Positions 16,108-23,438 of a stretch of 39,898 nucleotides of DNA are shown piece after piece. Source of the DNA: Bacillota bacterium. GTDB taxonomy: Bacteria; Bacillota; Clostridia; Oscillospirales; Ruminococcaceae. The position numbers and the translations under genes were made by a program. Location of the stretch: assembly GCA_023431215.1 (NCBI GenBank), contig JAEYXR010000046.1, forward strand, positions 1 through 39,898, written 5' to 3'. Below the pieces are notes generated by a model. It ran no database searches. It was not told the DNA's origin and saw only the letters and a program-made list of their open reading frames with translations. Positions within the stretch are counted from its first letter, which is position 1. Each line of letters starts with the position of its first letter.

Positions 16108-17283
16108 TTAGTGGTGGAACAGGCGGATGCCGGTAAAGGCCATTGCCATGCCAAAACGGTCGCAGGTGGCAATCACCTGGTCGTCACGGATGGAGCCACC
16201 GGGCTGAGCAATGTAACAAACACCACTGCGGTGAGCACGCTCAATGTTGTCGCCAAAGGGGAAGAAAGCGTCGCTGCCAAGAGAAACCCCGGTAAGGGTA
16301 TCCAGCCAGTCACGCTTTTCTGCGGCGGTAAGGGATTCGGGGCGCACAGCAAAGGTGTCTGCCCAAACGTCATCGCCCAGCACATCCTCACTTTGTTCGG
16401 AGATGTACACGTCAATGGCGTTATCGCGGTTGGCGCGGCCCAAATCCTCCCGGAACTGCAGCCCCAGCACCTTAGGATGCTGACGCAGCCACCAGATATC
16501 GACTTTGTTGCCTGCCAGACGGGTGCAGTGAATGCGGGACTGCTGGCCAGCGCCCACACCGATAACCTGTCCGTCCTTGGCGTAGCATACCGAGTTGGAT
16601 TGGGTGTATTTAAGAGTGATGAGGGACAGCACAAGATCGATTTGTGCGTTCTCGGGAATATTCTTAGTTTGGGTTACGACGTTTTGCAGCATGTCCTTGT
16701 CAATTTTTAGCTCGTTGCGGCCCTGCTCAAAGGTAATGCCAAACACATCCTTGTGCTCCACTGGGGCGGGCACATAGGCAGGGTCAATTTTGACAATGTT
16801 ATAGCCGCCTTTACGCTTGGATTTCAGCACCTCCAAGGCGTCCTCATCGTAGCCGGGGGCAATGATGCCGTCGCTGACCTCGTGCTGGATGAGTTTGGCG
16901 GTGGCAAGGTCGCACACGTCGGAAAGAGCAATCCAGTCACCAAAGGAGGACATGCGGTCGGCTCCCCGGGCCCGGGCATAGGCACAGGCCAAAGGAGAAA
17001 GCTCGCCGTTGCCGGTAAAGTAGATTTGACGCAGGGTATCGCTTAAAGGCAGCCCAACAGCAGCACCGGCGGGGCTGACATGCTTAAAGGAAGCAGCGGC
17101 AGGCAGGCCGGTAGCAATCTTCAGCTCGCGCACCAGCTGCCAGCTATTAAAAGCGTCCAGGAAATTAATGTAGCCGGGCTTGCCATTCAGCACCTCAATG
17201 GGCAGATTGCCTTCCTTCATAAAAATGCGAGAGGGCTTTTGGTTGGGGTTACAGCCATATTTCAGTTCCAGTTCGTTTGCCAT
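16108..17283 (-). CDS. purH: AICAR transformylase, stand-alone (lacks the IMP cyclohydrolase domain)
   Basis: A 391-residue AICAR formyltransferase that moves the formyl group of 10-formyl-THF to AICAR, giving FAICAR. It begins directly with the transformylase domain (LKYGCNPNQKPS, residues 7-18). The catalytic Lys-His pair is in SFKHVSPAGAA near residue 67. The usual bacterial PurH is about 510-530 residues with an N-terminal MGS-like cyclohydrolase domain, which is missing here. The next gene upstream encodes a separate cyclohydrolase (purO), which explains the loss. The KHVSPAGAA block resembles eukaryotic ATIC more than E. coli PurH. The C-terminus is complete (FTGIRLFHH). An AGGAGC-like site precedes the ATG. 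Confidence 0.94.
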   Translation of the reverse strand: MANELELKYGCNPNQKPSRIFMKEGNLPIEVLNGKPGYINFLDAFNSWQLVRELKIATGLPAAASFKHVSPAGAAVGLPLSDTLRQIYFTGNGELSPLACAYARARGADRMSSFGDWIALSDVCDLATAKLIQHEVSDGIIAPGYDEDALEVLKSKRKGGYNIVKIDPAYVPAPVEHKDVFGITFEQGRNELKIDKDMLQNVVTQTKNIPENAQIDLVLSLITLKYTQSNSVCYAKDGQVIGVGAGQQSRIHCTRLAGNKVDIWWLRQHPKVLGLQFREDLGRANRDNAIDVYISEQSEDVLGDDVWADTFAVRPESLTAAEKRDWLDTLTGVSLGSDAFFPFGDNIERAHRSGVCYIAQPGGSIRDDQVIATCDRFGMAMAFTGIRLFHH

Positions 17284-17587
17284 TGTTACCTGCTCCTTTA
17301 CGTTGTTTTATATCATGCTCAATTTTGTTTTGGCAATATGCTCTTTGAGAAACGAGGGTTGCCATTATTTGGGTGATGGCAGCCCTTGAGCCGGGCACAG
17401 GTTACGCCCTTGAGCCGAACTCTGGATTTCGCCCTTGTATCGGGCAGGGGTTGCCTCTTGCCCTCATGCCGGGCAGGCAGTCACTTTGTATTGACAAAGT
17501 GACCAAACCAACCAGCCCTTCCTGCTGGACACCCCAAACGGCCAAAGGGCGGCGGGCTGCTGTTGTGCTATTACACCGGCTCCTTCC
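17284..17587 (-). other. purO-purH spacer, left part: degenerate tandem repeats and hairpins
   Basis: Four degenerate ~24-29-bp units begin with GCCCTTGAG/GCCCTTGTA/GCCCTCATG at 17382, 17406, 17431 and 17460, most continuing as xCCGGGCAxGG. Right of them, GTCACTTTG/CAAAGTGAC forms a hairpin (17480-17503). The last unit (GCCCTCATGCCGGGCAGGCAGT) is related to 32877-32896, so the tandem repeats belong to the same dispersed element as the 17588-17755 segment. No coding potential is evident. Confidence 0.6.
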
Positions 17588-17755
17588 GGCAAAAGGCCTC
17601 CAAGCGCTGTGCCTGTACACGTCAGCCTTTTGTCCCGCTGCGGTGGATACCCTGCGGGTGCGTCTACCGGTTGGTACAAACTTTACCGCCCGCCTTTTTC
17701 CGGCTTGTGCTGCGCTACGCTTGCCCAACCGGAACCCGGTTGGCCTGATAAGGTG
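17588..17755 (-). repeat. Copy A of a ~170-bp GC-rich dispersed element, 3' of purO
   Basis: It aligns along its whole length with 32903-33076. Shared blocks include GCCTCCAAG, ACGTC, ACCCTGCGG, ACCGCCCGCCTTTT, CTTGCCCAACCGG and TTGGCCTGATAAGGTG. On the minus strand it starts about 63 bp after the purO stop. It contains a perfect hairpin CCAACCGG-GTT-CCGGTTGG (17725-17743) and a CCCGC/GCGGG stem. Both copies lie downstream of a minus-strand gene in the same orientation. Confidence 0.8.
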
Positions 17756-17817
17756 CCTGCGGCGCATTTTTATTCACCCCCCCTGCCCCCCTCAAGGGGG
17801 ACTGGATGGGGGTTGTT

Positions 17818-18534
17818 TTATGGCCTGTGCTTGTTGATGATTCTGGTCTCGATGCTGTTGTCGGCAATGGTGATGGTGCGGACAAAGAGAGAGACTTTAT
17901 TGTCGGGGTTCAGGTTTTCCCACAGCATGGTAGTAAGTTCGTCGATACTACCGCTGATAGCCACACGTTCGGGTTCACCCTCAAAGCTGGGGATGGGGTT
18001 GCCGTCACACTTGTAGGTATGAATAAATCGGCCTTCTCCGGCGGGGAGGCTGGGGTAGTCGAAGAAATAACGCTGGCAGTAGTCGCCGTTGCCGTCTGCA
18101 CTTTTCAGGATGGACATCTGCATGCTGAAGTCGTCCTCCCCCATATCCACCAAGCCGCTGATACGGGGTGTCCAGTTGGGAGCATCCGGCTCAAAGGTAC
18201 GGGTACGCAGAGCCTCCTCAAAGTAGCCGCCGTCGTCCATAATATCAAATATGGTATCGGTTTGGTCACCGTTGGTCACAATGGTCAGATTCTCTAAAAC
18301 CCGAACAGGTGCGTAAATAATCAAGGAGGGATCGGTCATCTTGGAGGGGTCGTGTGCCTCTGTGATGATGCCGCCGTCACATTCGGTAAAAACGCGGTTA
18401 CGGCTGTTTTCGCTACGGCCCATAATAAAGTAGGCAATTACAGCCTTTTTGCCGTCGTCGCTTTTGCCAAGGACAATACCGCGGCCCGGGTATGTATTTT
18501 CACCCAGAAGCTTTTGCAGGCTTAACAGTTCCAT
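17818..18534 (-). CDS. purO: IMP cyclohydrolase, archaeal PurO type
   Basis: A 238-residue protein of the archaeal-type IMP cyclohydrolase family. It would close the ring of FAICAR to IMP, the last step of de novo synthesis. Family landmarks are YPGRGIVLG near residue 16 and YFIMGRSENSRNRVF near 35-49. It is recognised by resemblance to the PurO family (fold of Ntn hydrolases) and by context: the neighbouring purH lacks its cyclohydrolase domain. AAGGAG precedes the ATG by about 9 bp. It sits between purN and purH in the pur cluster. The 3' gap of 534 bp before purH is filled with repeats. Cytoplasmic. Confidence 0.88.
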   Translation of the reverse strand: MELLSLQKLLGENTYPGRGIVLGKSDDGKKAVIAYFIMGRSENSRNRVFTECDGGIITEAHDPSKMTDPSLIIYAPVRVLENLTIVTNGDQTDTIFDIMDDGGYFEEALRTRTFEPDAPNWTPRISGLVDMGEDDFSMQMSILKSADGNGDYCQRYFFDYPSLPAGEGRFIHTYKCDGNPIPSFEGEPERVAISGSIDELTTMLWENLNPDNKVSLFVRTITIADNSIETRIINKHRP

Positions 18535-18550
18535 ATACAGGCTCCTTTTC

Positions 18551-19162
18551 TTATTCTCTACTTCTTTCCTCGGCTAGCTCCTTGCAGCACAGCTCCAGAG
18601 CTGCGGGCAGGAGGTTCCACTCCGCTTCTTCCATAACACGTTTTTGCAGCGTCTCGGGAGTGTCATTTTCTTTAATCTCCACGGCCTTTTGCAGCAGAAT
18701 GCGCCCGCCGTCAGGAATCTCGTTGACCAGATGCACCGTGGCGCCTGTCAGTTTAACACCGTAGTCCAAGGCTGCCTTGTGTACCCGCAGGCCATAAAAG
18801 CCTTCGCCGCAAAAGCTGGGGATGAGGCTGGGGTGCACATTGATGATGCGGTTGCGGTAGGCATCCACAAAATCCTTGCCCAAAATGCACATAAAGCCTG
18901 CCAGCACCACAAAATCAATGTCATGATCCTTTAAAACATACAACAGGGTCTTGTCAAAATCTTGGGGAGAGGTGTAGTCGTTGCGGCACACCACACAATG
19001 AGGAATGCCCGCCGCTTTGGCTCTGTCCAGAGCCTTGACGCCGTTTTTGCTGGAAACCACCAAAGCAAGCTGGCCGTGGGGGATAAGTCCGTTGTTTTTT
19101 GCATCGATAAGGGCCTGCAGATTGGTTCCGCCGCCGGAGACCAGTACAGCTACCTTTACCAT
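18551..19162 (-). CDS. purN: Phosphoribosylglycinamide formyltransferase (GART)
   Basis: A 203-residue 10-formyl-THF-dependent GAR transformylase. Landmarks: the phosphate loop VSGGGTNLQAL (residues 8-18), FVVLAGFMCILG near 85-96, INVHPSLIPSF with the catalytic Asn-x-His at about 108-110, and the downstream catalytic Asp in the VNEIPDGG region. Its ATG overlaps the purM stop (ATGGTAA), which couples translation. Length is standard. 16 bp separate it from purO. Confidence 0.96.
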   Translation of the reverse strand: MVKVAVLVSGGGTNLQALIDAKNNGLIPHGQLALVVSSKNGVKALDRAKAAGIPHCVVCRNDYTSPQDFDKTLLYVLKDHDIDFVVLAGFMCILGKDFVDAYRNRIINVHPSLIPSFCGEGFYGLRVHKAALDYGVKLTGATVHLVNEIPDGGRILLQKAVEIKENDTPETLQKRVMEEAEWNLLPAALELCCKELAEERSRE

Positions 19163-20196
19163 AGCTCTACACCGCCTTCGCCCTTCACCACTTCACCCAT
19201 GATGTAGGCGTCCTCGCCGTTTGCTATTAAAATTTCCAACGCCTTGTCGGCCTCTGCCTTGGGTACCACCACACTCATGCCAACGCCCATGTTGTAGGTG
19301 TTGTACATATCCCGCTGGGGGATGTTGCCGGTGGCTTGCAGTAGATTGAAGATAGGCAGAGTACGGACCGCGGCCTGTTCAATTTTGGCGGTAAAGCCAT
19401 CAGCCAGTGCGCGGGGGATATTCTCATAAAAGCCGCCGCCGGTAATGTGGGACACTGCGGAAATTTTTACTTCCCTGTGCAGTGCCAGCAGAGGTTTTAC
19501 ATAAATTTTGGTGGGAGTCAGCAGGCTTTCGCCCAGTGTGCAGCCCAGCTCGTCGGAGTAGGTGGAAAGTACACCGGATTTTTCTACATCAAACACCTTG
19601 CGCACCAGAGAAAAACCGTTGGAGTGCACACCCGAGGAGGGCAGAGCAATGATAGCATCTCCCTCCTCCATGGTGTCGCGGTTGATGATGGCAGCTTTGT
19701 CCACCACACCCACGGTAAAGCCCGCCAGATCGTACTCATCCTCGGGGTAAAAGCCGGGCATTTCGGCAGTTTCGCCGCCAACGAGAGCGCAGCCTGATTG
19801 AACGCAGCCCTCGGCCACACCGGAAACGATTTGTGCCACACGCTCGGGAATATTTTTGCCCACAGCCACATAATCCAAAAAGAACAGGGGCTTGGCGCCG
19901 CAGCAAATAACATCATTGACGCACATAGCTACGCAGTCGATGCCTACAGTGTCGTGCTTATCCATCAAAAAAGCCAGCTTCAGCTTGGTGCCCACGCCGT
20001 CGGTGCCAGATACCAGAACAGGCTTTTGAATGCCGGTCATATCCAGCTCAAACAGGCCGCCAAAGCCGCCCAAACCACCAATGGCCCCACTGGTCATGGT
20101 GCGAGCCACATGAGACTTCATCAGCTCCACGGCACGGTATCCGGCGGTAATATCTACACCGGCAGCTTTATAGCTTGCGCTTTCACTCTTACTCAT
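19156..20196 (-). CDS. purM: Phosphoribosylformylglycinamidine cyclo-ligase (AIR synthetase)
   Basis: A 346-residue AIR synthetase that closes the imidazole ring of FGAM using ATP. Typical elements are YKAAGVDITAGYRAVE at the N-terminus, SGTDGVGTKLKLAF near 60-73, MCVNDVICCGAKPLFFLDY near 91-109, GGETAEMPGFY and HITGGGFYENIPRAL. Full family length (340-350). It overlaps purN by 7 bp and lies 14 bp after purF. Confidence 0.97.
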   Translation of the reverse strand: MSKSESASYKAAGVDITAGYRAVELMKSHVARTMTSGAIGGLGGFGGLFELDMTGIQKPVLVSGTDGVGTKLKLAFLMDKHDTVGIDCVAMCVNDVICCGAKPLFFLDYVAVGKNIPERVAQIVSGVAEGCVQSGCALVGGETAEMPGFYPEDEYDLAGFTVGVVDKAAIINRDTMEEGDAIIALPSSGVHSNGFSLVRKVFDVEKSGVLSTYSDELGCTLGESLLTPTKIYVKPLLALHREVKISAVSHITGGGFYENIPRALADGFTAKIEQAAVRTLPIFNLLQATGNIPQRDMYNTYNMGVGMSVVVPKAEADKALEILIANGEDAYIMGEVVKGEGGVELW

Positions 20197-20210
20197 GTCG
20201 TAAATTCTCC

Positions 20211-21674
20211 TTATTTCTTGTTCACGCCTGCACAGGCCTTGGTTTCACTTATTTTTTGCTCAAAGCGGGATTTTTGGGCGGCAGCGGGGGGGTCAACCGG
20301 ATATTTTCCGGTAAAGCAGCCGGAGCAGAAGCCGCAGGTGCTGTTGTCTGCCAGTTTATCCAGGTAGTCTACGTTGAGGTAGCCCAGACTGTCAACGCCG
20401 ATAATCTCCCTAATTTCCTCCACCGTGTGGTTGTGTGCAATGAGGTTCTCGCAGGAGTCGATATCGGTGCCGAAGTAGCAGGGGTGGGTAAAGGGGGGAG
20501 CCGAAAGGCGCATGTGCACCTCTTTGGCGCCTGCCTCCCGCAGCAGCTTAACAATGCGTGCACTGGTGGTGCCGCGTACCACGCTGTCATCCACCAAAAT
20601 AACACGCTTGCCCTTTACAGTGGAAGAAACGGTATTGAGCTTGATGCGTACAGCATTTTCACGCTGGGTTTGGGTGGGTTGAATAAAGGTTCTGCCAATA
20701 TACTTGTTTTTGATAAAACCTACGCCGTAGGGAATACCGCTTTGCTTAGAATAACCCAGTGCGGCATCCAGACCGGAGTCGGGCACGCCGATGACCACGT
20801 CTGCCTGAACAGGGTGTTCCAGCGCCAAAAATGCGCCGGCACGCTGACGCGCGGTATGTACGCAAGAGCCGTCTACCACCGAGTCGGGGCGGGCAAAGTA
20901 GATAAACTCGAAGATACACATGGCGGTCTTTTCCTGACAGTGGCTGGTGTCACTTTCAATCCCCTTTTCGGTGATGATAACAATTTCGCCGGGTTTTACA
21001 TCGCGAACAAAGGAGGCACCGATGCTGTCCAGAGCGCAGCTTTCGCTGGCAACCACGGTGGCGCTGCCCAGACTGCCAATGCACAAGGGACGGAAACCAA
21101 AGGGGTCACGCACAGCAATGAGCTTTTTGGGGCTCATAATAACAAGGGAGTAGGCTCCCTTGATTTTGTTCATGGCATTGGAGATTGCCACCTGAATAGA
21201 AGGCGCGGTAATGCGCTCTTTGGTAATGGTGTAGGCAATGACCTCGGTGTCGGAGGTGGTGTGAAAAATGGCGCCGCCCAGTTCCAGCTCCTCACGCAGC
21301 TCGGTGGCGTTGGTGAGGTTGCCGTTGTGTGCCAATGCCATGCCCCCTTTGACATGCTGAATGACCAGAGGCTGGGCATTGTCACGATGCTGATTGCCGG
21401 TGGTGGCGTAGCGGCAGTGGCCAATGGCAATTTGACCGTTTTTCAGCGTTTGCAGCACATCTTTTGTAAAAACATCGTTTACCAGGCCCACATCTTTATA
21501 GCCGGTAATAACACCGTCATCGTTAACAGCCATGCCGCAGCTTTCCTGCCCACGGTGCTGCAGGGCGTACAGGGCGTGGTAGGTATCCGAAACCACGTTG
21601 GTTTCGTCTTTGGCATCAAAAATGCCAAAGACGCCGCACTCCTCGTGGAGCTTATCGAAAATTTCTTCTCTCAT
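20211..21674 (-). CDS. purF: Amidophosphoribosyltransferase (glutamine PRPP amidotransferase)
   Basis: A 487-residue enzyme for the committed step, PRPP plus glutamine to phosphoribosylamine. ATG 21674 is preferred over the in-frame TTG three codons upstream because the TTG lies only 2 bp after GAGG. As in Bacillus PurF, a short propeptide precedes the catalytic Cys (EECGVFGI, C13), which should become the N-terminus after self-cleavage. The PRPP-binding motif VILVDDSVVRGTT is near residue 355. Cysteines in AMCIFEF, DSCENL and STCGFCSGC match the ligands of the 4Fe-4S cluster of the Bacillus type. The cluster would make the enzyme oxygen-labile, which fits an anaerobe. Confidence 0.97.
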   Translation of the reverse strand: MREEIFDKLHEECGVFGIFDAKDETNVVSDTYHALYALQHRGQESCGMAVNDDGVITGYKDVGLVNDVFTKDVLQTLKNGQIAIGHCRYATTGNQHRDNAQPLVIQHVKGGMALAHNGNLTNATELREELELGGAIFHTTSDTEVIAYTITKERITAPSIQVAISNAMNKIKGAYSLVIMSPKKLIAVRDPFGFRPLCIGSLGSATVVASESCALDSIGASFVRDVKPGEIVIITEKGIESDTSHCQEKTAMCIFEFIYFARPDSVVDGSCVHTARQRAGAFLALEHPVQADVVIGVPDSGLDAALGYSKQSGIPYGVGFIKNKYIGRTFIQPTQTQRENAVRIKLNTVSSTVKGKRVILVDDSVVRGTTSARIVKLLREAGAKEVHMRLSAPPFTHPCYFGTDIDSCENLIAHNHTVEEIREIIGVDSLGYLNVDYLDKLADNSTCGFCSGCFTGKYPVDPPAAAQKSRFEQKISETKACAGVNKK

Positions 21675-21741
21675 AGAAGTCAAAGCCTCATTTCTTCTCT
21701 AGTAGCTGATGGGGACGGTGACATGAATGCCCCAAATGGCG

Positions 21742-22455
21742 TTATTTGTCACCCATCAGGCGCTTCATAAATTCGGCATAGGCGTCTTCTACACCGCCAA
21801 GGTCACGGCGGAAGCGATCCTTATCCAGCTTTTCGCCGGTAACACTGTCCCAAAAACGGCAGGTGTCGGGAGAGATTTCGTCTGCCAATACAATGGTTCC
21901 GTCGCTGGTTTTGCCAAATTCAAGCTTAAAGTCAATGAGCTCAATATTTAAATCTTTCAGGTAATCGGACAGCAGCTTGTTGATGCGCAGAGAATAGTCG
22001 GCAATGAGGGCAACCTCCTCTTTGGTGGCCCAGCCCATGGCGGCAATGTGGTATTCGTTGACCATGGGGTCGCCCAGAGCATCATCCTTGTAGCAGTATT
22101 CCAATACGGTGGAGCCGAGCTTTGCGCCTTCCTCCAACCCCAGACGCTTGGCCAGAGAGCCGGCGGCAATATTGCGGACAATCACTTCCAGAGGAACGAT
22201 GGTAACTTTTTTGACAATGGTCTCACGGTCGGATATTTCTTTTACAAAGTGGGTGGGGATGCCGTTTTTCTCCAGCATCTGCATCAGGAAGTTGGTGGCG
22301 CGGTTGTTAATAACACCCTTGCCGGCAATGGTACCCTTTTTCAGGCCGTTAAATGCGGTGGCATCGTCCTTATAATCTACAATATAAAGCTCAGGATCTT
22401 CGGTTTTAAATACCTTTTTGGCTTTTCCCTCATACAGTTGTTCCAGTTTGTTCAT
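21742..22455 (-). CDS. purC: SAICAR synthetase
   Basis: A 237-residue phosphoribosylaminoimidazole-succinocarboxamide synthase joining aspartate to CAIR with ATP. ATG 22455 is chosen because GGGAGG lies about 8 bp upstream; the longer frame lacks a site. Landmarks: LYEGKAKKVF (residues 6-15), TAFNG near 34, PLEVIVRNIAAGS near 89-101 and DEISPDTCRFWD near 194-205. Length is standard. It lies between purE and purF. Confidence 0.97.
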   Translation of the reverse strand: MNKLEQLYEGKAKKVFKTEDPELYIVDYKDDATAFNGLKKGTIAGKGVINNRATNFLMQMLEKNGIPTHFVKEISDRETIVKKVTIVPLEVIVRNIAAGSLAKRLGLEEGAKLGSTVLEYCYKDDALGDPMVNEYHIAAMGWATKEEVALIADYSLRINKLLSDYLKDLNIELIDFKLEFGKTSDGTIVLADEISPDTCRFWDSVTGEKLDKDRFRRDLGGVEDAYAEFMKRLMGDK

Positions 22456-22527
22456 GGTTATTTCCTCCCGACATATCATCATATTATTGTTAAAATAAAA
22501 GGGTATTCCTTTTGGGTACGGTTGGCA

Positions 22528-23028
22528 TCAGGCATTTAGGCTTGCCTGCAGGGCGGCATCCTTGGCCAGTACGGCCTCGGTCATGCTTGTGCGCATCTGC
22601 AAAAGCTTTGCGGCAAGGTCGGCGTTGCCAATGGCTAACATTTGTGCTGCCAAAATGGCGGCATTTTGAGCACCATCAATGGCAACAGTTGCTACAGGAA
22701 TTCCTGCGGGCATCTGTACAGTAGAAAGCAGGGCATCCAGACCGTCCAGGGTGGAGGCCTTAATGGGGATGCCAATAACCGGCAAGGTGGTATGTGCTGC
22801 CAACACGCCTGCCAGGTGAGCCGCTTTGCCTGCTGCGGCAATGATAACGCCAAAGCCGTTTTTGGCAGCGTTTGCGGCAAAGGCACAGGCGGCCTCAGGG
22901 GTGCGGTGGGCGCTCATGACATGGGCTTCGGCAGGAATATCCAGCTCACGAAGCTGGCTCAAGGCTTTTTCCACAACAGGCAGGTCGCTGTCGCTGCCCA
23001 TAATAACAGCTACTTTCTTTTGTTCCAT
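22528..23028 (-). CDS. purE: PurE, N5-CAIR mutase-type AIR carboxylase
   Basis: A 166-residue PurE. The start is ATG 23028 with GAGGAAAG upstream. Class I motifs are GSDSD (11-15), SAHR (39-42, catalytic His) and AGKAAHLAG (66-74), where the family normally has AGGAAHLPG. PurE of this class normally interconverts N5-CAIR, made by PurK, and CAIR. No purK lies in the pur cluster here, so PurK is elsewhere, or the enzyme works directly with AIR and CO2. It is the first gene of the pur transcript, right behind the attenuator-like leader. Confidence 0.95.
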   Translation of the reverse strand: MEQKKVAVIMGSDSDLPVVEKALSQLRELDIPAEAHVMSAHRTPEAACAFAANAAKNGFGVIIAAAGKAAHLAGVLAAHTTLPVIGIPIKASTLDGLDALLSTVQMPAGIPVATVAIDGAQNAAILAAQMLAIGNADLAAKLLQMRTSMTEAVLAKDAALQASLNA

Positions 23029-23125
23029 AACGCTTTCCTCTTTTCTATCTTTTGTGGACGGGTTGTGTACCGCAGTGTACAATCCGCCTGGATATCTGAT
23101 TTTTTAACCCGTTAATAAAGGCAAC

Positions 23126-23159
23126 AAAAAAGGGCACGGTGCAATTTTGCACTATGCCC
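23126..23159 (-). terminator. Intrinsic terminator inside the pur leader, before purE
   Basis: On the minus strand, GGGCA-TA-GTGCAA pairs with TTGCAC-CG-TGCCC (23132-23159), followed by TTTTTT (23126-23131). No minus-strand gene ends upstream, so it terminates the leader transcript itself about 98 bp before the purE ATG. That is the arrangement of a transcription attenuator. Confidence 0.82.
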
Positions 23160-23384
23160 ATAACAGGTTACACGTATTTTGTTGATGACGCAGTATTGCA
23201 TCCTGCACCTGACCCTTTGTACAACAAAGACACCTTGCCGCTGGGTGCACTATGGACGCACCATGCTCTACGGCGGTGAAAATTATGGCTATGCGCCAAG
23301 GCTGACGGCAGGATGCAACACGCCCATCCGGTTGAAAACATTGAACGCAAATCCATGATGCCGCCTCCCTTACCCACGTTGATG
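23160..23384 (-). ncRNA. Structured leader RNA of the pur cluster, class unknown
   Basis: Between the pur promoter and the terminator lies a ~225-nt segment with strong pairing on the minus strand. A perfect 11-bp stem TTGCATCCTGC (23308-23318) / GCAGGATGCAA (23196-23206) closes a branched domain. Inside are GGTGC/GCACC (23244-23262) within GCCG/CGGC and CACC/GGTG (23231-23278), and CTTTG/CAAAG (23215-23229). A competing hairpin GGATG/CATCC (23311-23329) uses one arm of the closing stem. The sequence does not match purine, PRPP, ZTP, THF, glycine, T-box or other riboswitch cores that I can recall. It may be an unclassified riboswitch or an independent small RNA. Confidence 0.6.
23168..23356 (-). 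CDS. Possible 62-codon leader ORF inside the pur leader
   Basis: An ATG at 23354-23356 follows AAGGGAGG by 6-7 bp, an excellent site, and the frame stays open for 62 codons to TAA just before the terminator. The product is Ser-, Cys- and His-rich with no known domain, and it overlaps every stem of the leader RNA. Either the leader is translated and translation feeds into the attenuation decision, or the open frame is a by-product of RNA structure. I consider the second about as likely. Confidence 0.3.
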   Translation of the reverse strand: MDLRSMFSTGWACCILPSALAHSHNFHRRRAWCVHSAPSGKVSLLYKGSGAGCNTASSTKYV

Positions 23385-23389
23385 CTTTT

Positions 23390-23418
23390 ATCATATCGGT
23401 TTTTTTGACGAAAATCAA
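23390..23418 (-). promoter_or_regulatory. Promoter of the pur cluster
   Basis: On the minus strand, TTGATT (23413-23418), a 17-bp spacer, and TATGAT (23390-23395). The predicted start is about 23384, some 355 nt upstream of purE. Confidence 0.75.
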
Positions 23419-23438
23419 TGGCCTGTCCGTCAAAAAAA
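23400..23438. promoter_or_regulatory. Long inverted repeat over the pur -35 region, possible operator
   Basis: TTTTTTTGACG (23400-23410) and CGTCAAAAAAA (23428-23438) are a perfect 11-bp inverted repeat 17 bp apart. It covers the -35 box and most of the spacer. No T tract follows it in a way that suggests termination. A repressor site is the simplest reading; it does not match the Bacillus PurR box. Confidence 0.5.

Noticed and set aside
17382..17490. CRISPR array
   Set aside because: The units are degenerate, of uneven length, with no unique spacers, and no cas gene is in the window.
17373..17837. A 154-codon open frame on the plus strand (and others on the minus strand) in the purO-purH spacer
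   Set aside because: It runs across tandem repeats and the dispersed element, has no ribosome site, and the other copy of the element does not keep the frame. It is better explained as a repeat.
20175..21770. A 531-codon open frame antisense to purF
   Set aside because: It is fully opposite purF with its catalytic Cys and cluster Cys residues, and shows no domain.
23160..23384. 6S RNA as identity of the pur leader
   Set aside because: 6S RNA sits near purE in some bacteria, but this RNA has a branched interior instead of one long rod with a central bubble, and the ends do not pair.
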